From CAVCAD01 sp036653735 (lineage in GTDB: Bacteria; Bacillota_I; Bacilli_A; RF39; UBA660), in the NCBI GenBank assembly GCA_036653735.1, contig JAVVTI010000001.1, forward strand, positions 28,865-92,864: a stretch of 64,000 bases of DNA. Direction: 5' to 3'. The notes beneath the pieces are model-generated. The model was not told the DNA's origin. It saw only the letters and a list, made by a program, of their open reading frames with translations, and searched no databases. This document shows positions 45,313 to 53,757 of this stretch, piece after piece. A program made the translations under genes and the position numbers. The stretch's first letter is position 1, and each line of letters starts with the position of its first letter.

Positions 45313-45353
45313 ATCTATTTTTCTTCCTTATCCTTTATAAAACACTCACATTC

Positions 45354-45470
45354 TTATTCTGAAAATAATGAATAGCTCTGTCTATATTTATTCGGCTTAC
45401 AAGTATATCTATAACAACTATTTTTGCTTCTGCATTCTTCATTTGTACATTTCGTAATATTATTGTCCAT
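45354..45470 (-). CDS. Cysteine-rich microprotein (38 aa)
   Basis: ATG at 45470 with a GGAG site just upstream, overlapping the leader from the ligase stop. The product (MDNNITKCTNEECRSKNSCY ...) has four cysteines spaced C-x4-C-x5-C-x4-C and ends RQSYSLFSE; a zinc-binding microprotein is likely. Similar short proteins with a C....C.....C pattern and a QSY ending occur in phages. Function unknown. Confidence 0.6.
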   Translation of the reverse strand: MDNNITKCTNEECRSKNSCYRYTCKPNKYRQSYSLFSE

Positions 45471-45472
45471 TA

Positions 45473-46549
45473 TTATTCTCCGTTTTTCAATAAAAATTCT
45501 GGGTCTACACATTTAAAACTCTGTTTTCCGTCTTTACTTCTGAATACAATTCCCTCTCTTAACGTATCATATAATTTACTCTTACCATGCGTAAATTTCC
45601 TTAATTCTTTCAATGTGTTTGGTAAAATATAATTATCATCAATAATTGGCACAAATTTCAATCCATATGATTCCATTACTTCTTTTGCTTTTACAGAATC
45701 CACTCTTCCACTTGGATAAATTAAATTGAAAACATATAAGTCATAATTTCCCACATGATATTTATTTCCTTGAATCCCATTACCGACACATTCGCCTTGA
45801 ATTGCTACCCATTCGTTATCTTTAATCAAATCAGATAATACTTCTTGAATCTTATACTGTTTTGCCACAGTCCAAAAAGATGAATTATCTTCTTTAAATT
45901 TCCTTAAATTTCTTGAACAAACTATAAAATCATATTTATCTTTGTTCCATTTATGCTTTCCCTTGATTCTTTGTAATGCAAAGGTTCCTGATTGTCCATC
46001 AATTTTTTCAGTTGCAACGAACGGCTCTTTATTCTGTAAATAAAATAGTGTGTTTTCAATTCTTGTTTCATCAGTTTTACTTATAAATGATGGAAATTCT
46101 TTAGTATGTTTCTTAGGTAGAACTAACTTTCTAAGCCATTTATATTTCATTAAAAACTTAGGATATTTTTTTGATGTATTATCAATTGTAACATCACTTT
46201 CTTTATCCATTGTGCTGTTATATTGTGTAATTCCCATTAATTCAGTCACATCTTCATCTACTCTATATTCTCCATTGGGCAACAAAGATAACGGAAAACA
46301 GATTCCTTGACTAATTACCCCACCCATTTTCATAGTTTTAATACGGTAATTTCCACTTCTTAAAAATTCAAACTCCTCTTTCGGTGGTAATACAGAATCA
46401 ATTTCACAAAAGATACATTTGTCTCCTATTTTATAGTCTGCTTTCTGTACAATGACTTGCCACCCATTAATTTGTGCTAATACAATTCTATCCTTTCCAT
46501 TGATTGGATACAACGCACTGATTGTTTGGATACTTGCCAATTTCCTCAT
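45473..46549 (-). CDS. RNA ligase (DRB0094/Rnl5-like)
   Basis: Seals RNA nicks through an AMP-lysine. The 358-residue protein has an N-terminal OB-type part (about 1-115), as in the Deinococcus enzyme, then motif I EKIDGQS with the nucleotidyl lysine near 181, motif III-like DLYVFNLI, motif IV REGIVFRS, and motif V SFKCVDPEFL. It probably repairs tRNA or other RNA cut by host defences. No polynucleotide kinase is adjacent. Start ATG follows an AGGAGGAAG site in the upstream small gene. Confidence 0.85.
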   Translation of the reverse strand: MRKLASIQTISALYPINGKDRIVLAQINGWQVIVQKADYKIGDKCIFCEIDSVLPPKEEFEFLRSGNYRIKTMKMGGVISQGICFPLSLLPNGEYRVDEDVTELMGITQYNSTMDKESDVTIDNTSKKYPKFLMKYKWLRKLVLPKKHTKEFPSFISKTDETRIENTLFYLQNKEPFVATEKIDGQSGTFALQRIKGKHKWNKDKYDFIVCSRNLRKFKEDNSSFWTVAKQYKIQEVLSDLIKDNEWVAIQGECVGNGIQGNKYHVGNYDLYVFNLIYPSGRVDSVKAKEVMESYGLKFVPIIDDNYILPNTLKELRKFTHGKSKLYDTLREGIVFRSKDGKQSFKCVDPEFLLKNGE

Positions 46550-46702
46550 TTAATCTTCCTCCTCATAATATTTTTCACCTTTAAATTTAATTGTTATTGC
46601 TCTACCACAATTTTCACAATGAATGAACTGCGTAGGTTTATCATTTATTTTATTTTTATTAAAACTATTGTATTTCTTACAAAAATTACATTTAATTTTC
46701 AT
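46550..46702 (-). CDS. Zinc-ribbon microprotein (50 aa)
   Basis: Complete small frame from the ATG at 46702 to a TAA abutting the ligase ATG. Motif CNFCKK ... CENCG gives a CxxC/CxxC zinc ribbon, with an acidic end YYEEED that encodes the ligase's ribosome site. It may bind nucleic acid. Confidence 0.6.
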   Translation of the reverse strand: MKIKCNFCKKYNSFNKNKINDKPTQFIHCENCGRAITIKFKGEKYYEEED

Positions 46703-46724
46703 TATTCTATTTTACCTTTCATTA

Positions 46725-48377
46725 TCAAAATATATCATTGAAATTTACTTCACCAATTTCTTCTACCTCTAATATTTCATTGATAATAATTTGTTTTGTT
46801 TCTTTACCTCTATATACATTTAATTCTAATTCCCCAAAAATACTTATTAAAATATTTTTACCTTCCCCAATATGTAGTTTGTTTCTTAATTCTTCATTAG
46901 AACTAAATTTTATAAATTCAACTCCGTCTGAAATAAATTTTAATGTATTCCCTTTCTTCCCCAATAATTTAATATCATTAGTATTAATTTTAATTGAATG
47001 TATATGGTATTTTGGTTTAGGTAAAAATTGTTCACTCCACAACTCATTTAAACCGCTAAATAAACCGTATAATCCAATAGGCAAGGAAGTTATCGTTGAA
47101 CTGATTAGAACGTCTGTATAAGGCTCATAATCGATTGAAAGGGTATTTAATTCTTCTCTTAAGTCATCAATTTTACTTAAATCCAATGAAATACCGAAAG
47201 CGTCTTTATCATGCCCCATTGCCCAATTTATCCCTGTACAATTTTCCATATATTGACGTGTAATTCCTTTCCCTCTAAACGAGCCAATTACTTCGTTTCC
47301 ATGTGGTCTTCCTACTATACATGGTCTATTGTATATATTTGATAGTCTACCGCTTATTAGTCCACTGTATGACCTCTTTAAATCGTCACTACACAATACA
47401 ATTACATTATCTTCTTTATTTACTTTATCTTCGTTATCTGTTATGAACTGTTTTACTATTCCCATTTGCTCTTTGTGATAATTACCACATAATTCTGAAA
47501 CTTCTTTTGCATCATCTATTCCTATAAAAGCTTTCAGTACTCTTTGTTTCATTTCTACATTATCACTTCTAATCACTGAATTAATCTTAGGAATTACAGA
47601 AAAGGATAAATCTCTTATAGTAAATTCGCTAGACTTATACACATACTGACCAATTAATTCTCTTAAGAATTCATTACTAATTGTTCCATTGAATAAACCA
47701 GCTTTTAAGTAGAGTCTATTTTCTGATGACCTTATGTCACACCCATCTGCTATAATTGATAATGCCACTATGTCGATGAATAATTCACTATAATGTACAT
47801 CAAATTCTAAATCTAACGCTTGCAGAAACTTATGTGTGACACCACAACCACTCAAATTTTTATTACAATCTTGTGATTGATTGTTTATTAATACTCCACA
47901 ATCAATCGGTGTTTTAATAGCATGGTGGTCTAATACCAGAACATCTGTTCGATTCTCAAATACTTTTCTAGTCTGTTCTACTTCGTTACTACCTGCGTCT
48001 GGTATAATCAATAGCGGTCTAGGGTTACTTAAAATTTCTTTAAATACTTTTTTATCTGCTAATCCACGTTCTTTACCATCATGTAATAAGATTTTAATAT
48101 TCCAATTTTTATTTAATAATTTTAAGTATGCGTATAAAATACTTATGCTTGTAATTCCATCAACGTCTGAATCACATAGGACATAAATATCACTTTGTTT
48201 CAGATAATGATATTTTAATAGTTCTACACCCTCTTCCATATTGTTATAAATCAATGGCAAATCAAGATATTCCCCACTAGGTTTAATATAATTCGGAACA
48301 TCAATAATACCTAATTTTGATAAATAAGATTCTATTGTAATGTCCGATACATTATTGTATATCTCATTAATTTTCAT
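46725..48377 (-). CDS. RecJ-like single-strand DNA exonuclease (DHH family)
   Basis: 5'-3' exonuclease. 550 residues with DHH motifs: VLCDSDVDGITS near 65 (DxDG), a conserved PDAGSNEV, VLDHH near 147, SGCGVTHKFL near 175, and a DHHA1-type GSFRGKGI...GHDKDAFG segment near 340-390 with the glycine-rich substrate pocket. It is probably used in phage recombination or degradation of host DNA. Normal family length. Confidence 0.87.
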   Translation of the reverse strand: MKINEIYNNVSDITIESYLSKLGIIDVPNYIKPSGEYLDLPLIYNNMEEGVELLKYHYLKQSDIYVLCDSDVDGITSISILYAYLKLLNKNWNIKILLHDGKERGLADKKVFKEILSNPRPLLIIPDAGSNEVEQTRKVFENRTDVLVLDHHAIKTPIDCGVLINNQSQDCNKNLSGCGVTHKFLQALDLEFDVHYSELFIDIVALSIIADGCDIRSSENRLYLKAGLFNGTISNEFLRELIGQYVYKSSEFTIRDLSFSVIPKINSVIRSDNVEMKQRVLKAFIGIDDAKEVSELCGNYHKEQMGIVKQFITDNEDKVNKEDNVIVLCSDDLKRSYSGLISGRLSNIYNRPCIVGRPHGNEVIGSFRGKGITRQYMENCTGINWAMGHDKDAFGISLDLSKIDDLREELNTLSIDYEPYTDVLISSTITSLPIGLYGLFSGLNELWSEQFLPKPKYHIHSIKINTNDIKLLGKKGNTLKFISDGVEFIKFSSNEELRNKLHIGEGKNILISIFGELELNVYRGKETKQIIINEILEVEEIGEVNFNDIF

Positions 48378-48380
48378 GTT

Positions 48381-48782
48381 TTACTCCTTTTTATAATTAT
48401 TTAAAATATCTTCCAAAGAAAACCGAACTTTATCTAAACCCATACAATAAGATGATTTTCTAATTGCGTCCATATCAGATATTGGAATTTTATTAAACTC
48501 ATTTTCTACTTCTTTATTGATATCATCAATTAATCTTATAACACTATTTTCGAGATATTCCTTGTTACAAGCTACAAATTCTTTTGATTCACACCTATTT
48601 TCAATACTTCTTTCATGCTCAATAGTTTCAAATAATTTAGTTTCATATTTACTTAACCATTTAATCCATGTGCCACAATCTTTGCAATACAAACCTGTAT
48701 TTGTTCCTTTTACTTTTGTAAAATTATTGATGCTATCACATTTTGGACATTTTTTATGTAACCCATGATAAATTACCTTCAC
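48381..48782 (-). CDS. Zinc-ribbon hypothetical protein (133 aa)
   Basis: Starts at a GTG overlapping the preceding stop. Residues 12-37 form a zinc ribbon (CPKCDS ... LYCKDCG), and the rest is helical with scattered acid residues (LIDDINKEVENEF). The gene ends 3 bases before recJ. Likely nucleic-acid-binding accessory; family not recognised. Confidence 0.55.
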   Translation of the reverse strand: MKVIYHGLHKKCPKCDSINNFTKVKGTNTGLYCKDCGTWIKWLSKYETKLFETIEHERSIENRCESKEFVACNKEYLENSVIRLIDDINKEVENEFNKIPISDMDAIRKSSYCMGLDKVRFSLEDILNNYKKE

Positions 48783-48943
48783 CCTTTCATTGTTTTCCTT
48801 GTAGTCTTTAAATTTCTGTAATCGTCGAATGTAGCATATTCATTATAAACACACCTTTTCCCTCTATTTACAAAATTCTGCCCAATTTCAAAGCCGTATT
48901 TTTCAAGAATACTTGGGTTAATTCCATCTTTTAATCTTAGCAT
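48779..48943 (-). CDS. Small hypothetical protein (54 aa)
   Basis: ATG at 48943 with AGGAGG 6 bases upstream; it overlaps the stop of the preceding gene by one base and its stop overlaps the next start. Sequence LKDGINPSILEKYGFEIGQNF...CVYNEYATFDDYRN resembles small phage proteins of unknown role that start with an acidic 'LKDGVD..LEKYGF' pattern. Confidence 0.6.
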   Translation of the reverse strand: MLRLKDGINPSILEKYGFEIGQNFVNRGKRCVYNEYATFDDYRNLKTTRKTMKG

Positions 48944-49137
48944 TATTTTCCTCCTATAAAAATTTCTAAAATTGCCTCATTGTGTTTCTGTACAATATCA
49001 TCTAATAATTTTCTATCACAAGATATATTGTCACAAATTTTTTCGTCATTATAATTATATATCGCAAATTTTTCACAATAGTTAAATTGAGTTGATATAC
49101 TTTCGTCAAAAACTTTCCAAAAATTCTTCTTATTCAT
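48943..49137 (-). CDS. Small hypothetical protein (64 aa)
   Basis: Short mixed protein with three spaced cysteines (YCEKF ... ICDNISCD). It overlaps the primase end by 8 bases and the next gene by one, in a strictly coupled series. Function unknown. Confidence 0.5.
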   Translation of the reverse strand: MNKKNFWKVFDESISTQFNYCEKFAIYNYNDEKICDNISCDRKLLDDIVQKHNEAILEIFIGGK

Positions 49138-50284
49138 ATATTACCTCTTTCCTTTTCCGTAATTTATCCCATACTTCCTTACCTTTATCAGTAGGAGAAT
49201 CTTTGTGTTCAAGTAGTCTTTCTTCATCATTGTCATATATAATACTTATTTTATTCACATATGGTTTGATTGTATCAACTATCTTGAACACTCTTTTTTC
49301 ATATTGTTCAAAATCTTTTGTTTTACTACCATATTCATTATACATTGATTCATACTGTCTGTCAAGTGCTATTATTACGTGTTCCACGTTATATTTGATT
49401 AATAAATCTCTTTTCCCATTTTGTAGAATCATTGAGAATAAAGCAACTGAATTATTTAGTTCAACAAACCCATCATACATCATTACACTTTTTGGAGATT
49501 CAAATAATATCACTTCTTTAGTAGTCTGTATATTTAATTTGTTTAAATTCAGTCCAAATAGTATATTACTCATACAATTAAATTTGTATTCTGTTCCATC
49601 TAACATTTGTAAATGAAAATATTTCAATCCTTGTTCAACTAAAATCGGGTTCAAGTTTCTACAATGTGTTGCTACGAAGTTTCCTATATCATCATAAATT
49701 GGAATTACAATTTGCTGATTTCGTTTGTAAAACTTGATGTTATATTTCTGCTGAATCTCAATGCTGATTCCCTCATCTATCCACCCTTGATAATAAATAT
49801 CAGATAAAGTGGATAATACAAATTTATCATATGGCACATTTTCTTTATAGTTACTGGTGTTTCTTAAATACTTTCCTATATCATTTTGCCAATTATAAAC
49901 ATCACGCTTTTTTATATCTTGTTCCCCATTAAAATTAAATGGAATATTTTTATAATTACAAATATATTTTAGTACCTGTATACTCCGTTTTGGATTTCCG
50001 ATTAAGTCAAACCTTTGTTTTAACAACGTATAAATAGTATAAGCACAATTACAACCACTATAACAATAGAATGTTTTAGTTTCTGTATAGAATCTTAAAT
50101 TAGCTTTACAATTATTGGAATCAACATTGTGGCAAGCTGATGATATAAACCATTGTTTTCCATGCTTACTTTTAATATGGAATCCATTTTCTTCTAATAG
50201 ATATTCATAGTCTGATAAGGTTAGAGATTGCTCAACTTCTATATAAAATTGTTTTAATCTTTCATATTCAACTTCTGATAGCAT
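49130..50284 (-). CDS. DNA primase (zinc finger plus TOPRIM)
   Basis: Makes RNA primers for replication. The 384-residue protein has a CHC2-type zinc finger (HNVDSNN CKANLRFYTETKTFYCYSGC, about 45-85) and a TOPRIM fold with the acidic motif VILFESPKSVMMYDG and HVIIALDRQYES, and a third acidic patch IYDNDEERLL. It lacks a helicase domain, which is encoded separately (51538-53112). Leader carries AGGAGG. Confidence 0.85.
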   Translation of the reverse strand: MLSEVEYERLKQFYIEVEQSLTLSDYEYLLEENGFHIKSKHGKQWFISSACHNVDSNNCKANLRFYTETKTFYCYSGCNCAYTIYTLLKQRFDLIGNPKRSIQVLKYICNYKNIPFNFNGEQDIKKRDVYNWQNDIGKYLRNTSNYKENVPYDKFVLSTLSDIYYQGWIDEGISIEIQQKYNIKFYKRNQQIVIPIYDDIGNFVATHCRNLNPILVEQGLKYFHLQMLDGTEYKFNCMSNILFGLNLNKLNIQTTKEVILFESPKSVMMYDGFVELNNSVALFSMILQNGKRDLLIKYNVEHVIIALDRQYESMYNEYGSKTKDFEQYEKRVFKIVDTIKPYVNKISIIYDNDEERLLEHKDSPTDKGKEVWDKLRKRKEVIYE

Positions 50285-50328
50285 TCTAACCTCCTAGTTT
50301 AATTCTTAATACTGTGTGACGTGTTGTG

Positions 50329-50401
50329 AGCCTTATTTAAGGACTTTAACGTTGTGCATGGTAAGTTGTTCAAATATGCAATTAATTGACTTAAATCGAC
50401 T
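50329..50401 (+). repeat. Copy 2 of the 74-bp hairpin repeat
   Basis: Shares AGCCTTATT, ACTTTA, GGTAAGTTGTT and the closing GACT with the other copies at matching spacing. Its stem (ATTTAAG with CTTAAAT) differs in sequence but still pairs, as expected for a maintained fold. Confidence 0.6.
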
Positions 50402-50537
50402 GATGGGAATGAAGTTTTTTGCATTAATATATTTGTATCCTAGTTCCCCATGAAAATTGCATATTAAATAATACCTAGAATCTTTGATATCAAATACTGA
50501 ATATAATCGTTTTGTGCTTTTTTTCGTAGATATACAT
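50333..50537 (-). pseudogene. Frameshifted small gene with an A7 run
   Basis: An ATG at 50537 with GGGAG 8 bases upstream begins MYIYEKK and then stops early. After the A7 run (50518-50524) the next frame reads on as STKRLYSVFDIKDSRYYLIC... to a stop at 50333. One indel in the A7 run would restore a protein of about 68 residues. It is a broken gene or one read by slippage; function unknown. Confidence 0.5.
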
Positions 50538-50542
50538 ATCCT

Positions 50543-50767
50543 TTACTCCCTGTAATCATCATAAATTTCAATTGAATTAACTTCACCAAAATTTATGACT
50601 AATTCATATCCAACATATTTTTGAAATTCCGTTAATTCTTCAAAACTGTTCAATTCTATTTCATAATAATAATATAAAAAGTGGTCTATTTTCTTAACAT
50701 TTAGTAGTTTAACTACAATATCATTTTCTGTTATACTATGAGAACTTCTACTTAGTCTAAATTTCAT
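50543..50767 (-). CDS. Hypothetical early protein (74 aa)
   Basis: Acidic alpha/beta protein rich in tyrosine (HFLYYYYEIEL), 4 bases after the upstream gene with an AAAGGAG site. No motif recognised. Confidence 0.5.
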   Translation of the reverse strand: MKFRLSRSSHSITENDIVVKLLNVKKIDHFLYYYYEIELNSFEELTEFQKYVGYELVINFGEVNSIEIYDDYRE

Positions 50768-50771
50768 ATTA

Positions 50772-51146
50772 TCATTCTCCTTTAATTTTTTCTAATAAAT
50801 CTACAATCACATTAGTTTTGAATCCATAACTTTCATTATTTATATATTTTGATTTCTTGCTTAATGCCGAAATACTACTTATGGCATTATATTCTACTTT
50901 CAAAGTTCTACGTTCCGTAATAATTTCTTTAAGTTTTTTCATAAGTCTGGAACTCATAACTGCATCACATTTTTTCATTTCAATGTAATGTAAAATATCT
51001 TGTTTTTCTAAATCACAAATAGAAATTTCTTTTTCTAATTCTGCTTTTCGTTTTAATACATCATCTAACATTGTATTATACCGATTAGTCCATTCTTCCC
51101 CCTTATGTGTATCATATTCTCTTTCTTTGTTAATTGACTTATTCAT
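50772..51146 (-). CDS. Coiled-coil hypothetical early protein (124 aa)
   Basis: Highly charged helix-forming protein (VLKRKAELEKEISICDLEKQDIL). First gene after two tandem promoters, with AGGAGG upstream. A regulator or structural adaptor of the replication complex is possible. Family unknown. Confidence 0.5.
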   Translation of the reverse strand: MNKSINKEREYDTHKGEEWTNRYNTMLDDVLKRKAELEKEISICDLEKQDILHYIEMKKCDAVMSSRLMKKLKEIITERRTLKVEYNAISSISALSKKSKYINNESYGFKTNVIVDLLEKIKGE

Positions 51147-51176
51147 TATTATTATCCTCCTTTATTTTCTTTCTAC

Positions 51177-51205
51177 ATTATATCATAATATTTAAAACTT
51201 CGCAA
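51177..51205 (-). promoter_or_regulatory. Proximal promoter of the primase operon
   Basis: Minus-strand TTGCGA (51205-51200), 17 bases, TATAAT (51182-51177) with an extended TGA. It lies about 30 bases before the start at 51146. Confidence 0.6.
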
Positions 51206-51231
51206 GCTTTATTTTAATTATTTATAATGTA

Positions 51232-51287
51232 AAATTCCCTATCAACTTGATATACTGATTATATCATGCTAATAGGGAATTTGTCAA
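51232..51287 (-). promoter_or_regulatory. Distal early promoter with inverted repeat around the -10 box
   Basis: Minus-strand TTGACA (51287-51282), 18 bases, TATAAT (51263-51258) with an extended TGA. An 11-bp perfect inverted repeat (AAATTCCCTAT 51232-51242, ATAGGGAATTT 51272-51282) is centred on the -10, the same design as at 39361-39431 but with a different sequence. Confidence 0.8.
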
Positions 51288-51299
51288 GGACTATTTAAT

Positions 51300-51548
51300 T
51301 TATTTTTCTACAAGTTCGCAGTCTATGATACGAATAATTTCATATGATTCAATTGAGAAAGAAGTGAATGGTAGAATCAAATTTCCAGTTCTAATATTTA
51401 ATATCGTCGGTGTGTTAGTCAATGAATTTCTAACTTTCATACCAATATTAGTGTTCACTTCGGCATCAATTTTTCTATACAAAAATACTGTTCCCTTTTC
51501 TAATTCAAAAAAATCAATTTTTTTATTATCTTTCAGTTTAATCTCCAT
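51300..51548 (-). CDS. Small hypothetical protein overlapping the helicase (82 aa)
   Basis: Overlaps the end of the DnaB-like gene by 11 bases. A beta-type protein with KGTVFLYRKIDAEVNTNIGMKVR, perhaps an SH3-like fold. It is the last gene before the distal early promoter. Unknown function. Confidence 0.5.
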   Translation of the reverse strand: MEIKLKDNKKIDFFELEKGTVFLYRKIDAEVNTNIGMKVRNSLTNTPTILNIRTGNLILPFTSFSIESYEIIRIIDCELVEK

Positions 51549-53112
51549 TTCTATTTCCTTTCTTAATTACTCTTCCTTTAATATTGTTTCCTTTTCTATC
51601 TTTTACTGGTAAATTATCTTTTGTTAAACAAACATAATCAGTATTTCTACAAGTGCCTTTATTCAACATTGAAAATATTTTAATATATTTTGGATATTTT
51701 GAGTTTCTACCTTTTATAATATGTGTCACTGATAGTTCCTCCATATTTATTGATTGATTAAATCCTCTTATTTTTGGCACATAAAGTTTAAAAACTTCAA
51801 TTTCCTTTTTTGTAATCGGTAATAATACCATTGCACCGTCTAGTTTTCTAGTTTGGCTTTTACCTGCGGCTAATACAGCTTCTGTTGGATAGGCTAATTC
51901 ATCTTCTTTACCATTTAACTGTGAACTAGATTCTAGGAATATATCTAGACTACGTTGTAAAAATTTTAATCTGTCTGTTGCTTTTAATAAAATTTCATCT
52001 CCGCGTAACATTCCATCAGCTTCTTTTCTCATTTCAGAATCTAAATAACCATTTAACGCAAGATAGTCAAAGTACACATTTATAATATCTTTTGTTAAAA
52101 CATATTCTGTGACTTTTTCTGTTAAACTACCAATTGTAAACTCTGGGTCATCAACAACATAGATAGGACTGGATTCTAATATCTTTTGAGCTTGATATAC
52201 TCGTTCAATTTCTTCTTCTGTTAAATCCCATTCTCTAATAAAACAACGTTCTATATCGGCTATACAAGCTATAAACATGATATCTAGCTCTTTCTTTAAA
52301 TCCATTTCAGTATTAATAAATAAAGCACCACCACTGAACAATTCATTTTCTATAAATTTGTTCTGTTCGCTATCCCATATGTGAGTAGCAGATGAGAAAA
52401 TTGTGTCGCCTACCATTGCAACTGTTTTGCCATCACCTGTTTTACCTGAACGGAATATAAACCCATACTCACCATTAAAAATTTCATTCTGATATTCTGA
52501 CTGAAAACTTCCACCAACTAACCCACCTTGTTTAATATCTTCTATTGTATTTAAAAAGTCTGAACCAGCTTTATAGTCTGTGACATTTCCTTTAGAATTA
52601 TATTCTCTTCTAATTTTACTTTGTTTTACTTCAAAATAATCTATAACTTGTTTTAAACTATATTTTGATAAATTCTTGGATTGACTTTCTTCGCTCTTAT
52701 CTAAGTCATATAATTCACTTATATCAAACCCCATTTCTCTGTAATCTCTAAGACAACTATACTTTCTTAATTCTTCATAATAATATTCATACCCTTTATC
52801 ATTACTCACTATAGGAAGTGTATTTAGATAAGAAATATAATCTCCGTTCGGAAGACCATCTATTAATAAGTTTTCAGCACTTGGATAATTTTTAATATAT
52901 TCTGCAATATCAACACTCGTTATTAGTTTAAACCCCTTTAAAGCTAAATTACTAATACAAACAAATACAGTTTTATGAATAATGTGTGGAATAAAATCAT
53001 TTTTACTCAATGGATATTGGTCTTGTAAAAAAAGAGCAGGATTTTTCATCAATGAACCTAAAACAAAATTTCCAATTTGTATATTATATAGTTTTTCTTT
53101 GTTGTCAGACAT
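51538..53112 (-). CDS. DnaB-like replicative helicase
   Basis: Ring helicase that opens the fork. The 524-residue protein has a DnaB-type N-terminal helical domain (NIQIGNFVLGSLMKNPALF...), then a RecA-like core with Walker A GKTGDGKT near 222-229, a Walker B in VYFDYLALNG, and downstream SSQLNGKEDEL and LDGAMVLLP sections similar to DnaB loops. Together with primase and polymerase it forms a self-sufficient replisome. Start ATG follows a GTGAAAA leader with weak ribosome site. Confidence 0.85.
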   Translation of the reverse strand: MSDNKEKLYNIQIGNFVLGSLMKNPALFLQDQYPLSKNDFIPHIIHKTVFVCISNLALKGFKLITSVDIAEYIKNYPSAENLLIDGLPNGDYISYLNTLPIVSNDKGYEYYYEELRKYSCLRDYREMGFDISELYDLDKSEESQSKNLSKYSLKQVIDYFEVKQSKIRREYNSKGNVTDYKAGSDFLNTIEDIKQGGLVGGSFQSEYQNEIFNGEYGFIFRSGKTGDGKTVAMVGDTIFSSATHIWDSEQNKFIENELFSGGALFINTEMDLKKELDIMFIACIADIERCFIREWDLTEEEIERVYQAQKILESSPIYVVDDPEFTIGSLTEKVTEYVLTKDIINVYFDYLALNGYLDSEMRKEADGMLRGDEILLKATDRLKFLQRSLDIFLESSSQLNGKEDELAYPTEAVLAAGKSQTRKLDGAMVLLPITKKEIEVFKLYVPKIRGFNQSINMEELSVTHIIKGRNSKYPKYIKIFSMLNKGTCRNTDYVCLTKDNLPVKDRKGNNIKGRVIKKGNRNGD

Positions 53113-53130
53113 TTTTCACCTACTTACTAT

Positions 53131-53634
53131 TTAATCAAAATTTTCTTCTTTATATTTCAATCTATTTTTATTAAAACAACTTTTTATTGTTACTGTTTTC
53201 TCTTCGTCAAAGTTAAAATCTTCTATTGCATTTTCTATTTCTTTTGTCTGTTTATAATGTTCTTTTGCTTGTATATAATAAAACTCAACTAAATTTAAAA
53301 CACTTCCATTCTCACTATTTTGTAATAAACTTATTCCCTCTATATTAACCATATATTTTAATATATATAAGATTGAGGTATCATTAAATGTTTTATCTTT
53401 TTCAATATTCTTTAGTTGGGCAGTTATCAATTTCCATGGAATCAAGGTTTTGTCAAATCCTTGTTCAATATAATATTCTTGAATATAATCTGTGAGCAGT
53501 ACTCGTGGAGATGGGTTTGTACCTTTATAACATTCTTCATCACAATAACACTTTTTGGTTTTACCTGTTTTACTCCAAACAATGTAGGCATCTTTTGGTT
53601 TAACTTTATTTTTACAGTATGGACAAGTTGCCAC
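53131..53634 (-). CDS. Zinc-ribbon protein, possible helicase loader or adaptor
   Basis: Immediately upstream of the DnaB-like gene. The N-terminus has CPYC ... YCDEEC zinc ligands and the remainder is helical (YIQEYYIEQGFDKTLIPW). Position suggests a helicase loader or replication-organiser role, inferred only from the neighbourhood. 167 residues. Confidence 0.5.
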   Translation of the reverse strand: MATCPYCKNKVKPKDAYIVWSKTGKTKKCYCDEECYKGTNPSPRVLLTDYIQEYYIEQGFDKTLIPWKLITAQLKNIEKDKTFNDTSILYILKYMVNIEGISLLQNSENGSVLNLVEFYYIQAKEHYKQTKEIENAIEDFNFDEEKTVTIKSCFNKNRLKYKEENFD

Positions 53635-53683
53635 TTATATTACCACCTCTCTTACTATTATTGATACTGTAGGACACGTTTAG

Positions 53684-53757
53684 AGCCTTATTCAGCCACT
53701 TTATGTATGTGTGTGGTAACTTGTTAGCGTATAAGGATAAAGTGGCTTAAATAGGCT
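53684..53757 (+). repeat. Copy 3 of the 74-bp hairpin repeat
   Basis: Arms AGCCTTATTCAGCCACTTTA and ATAAAGTGGCTTAAATAGGCT pair almost fully; the loop has GTGTGTGGTAACTTGTTAG. It lies between genes at 53634 and 53756 and overlaps the stop of the latter. Confidence 0.7.

Noticed and set aside
49092..49616. A 174-codon plus-strand frame opposite the primase
   Set aside because: It is hydrophobic, serine-rich shadow sequence typical of the complement of an AT-rich gene, and no ribosome site precedes it.
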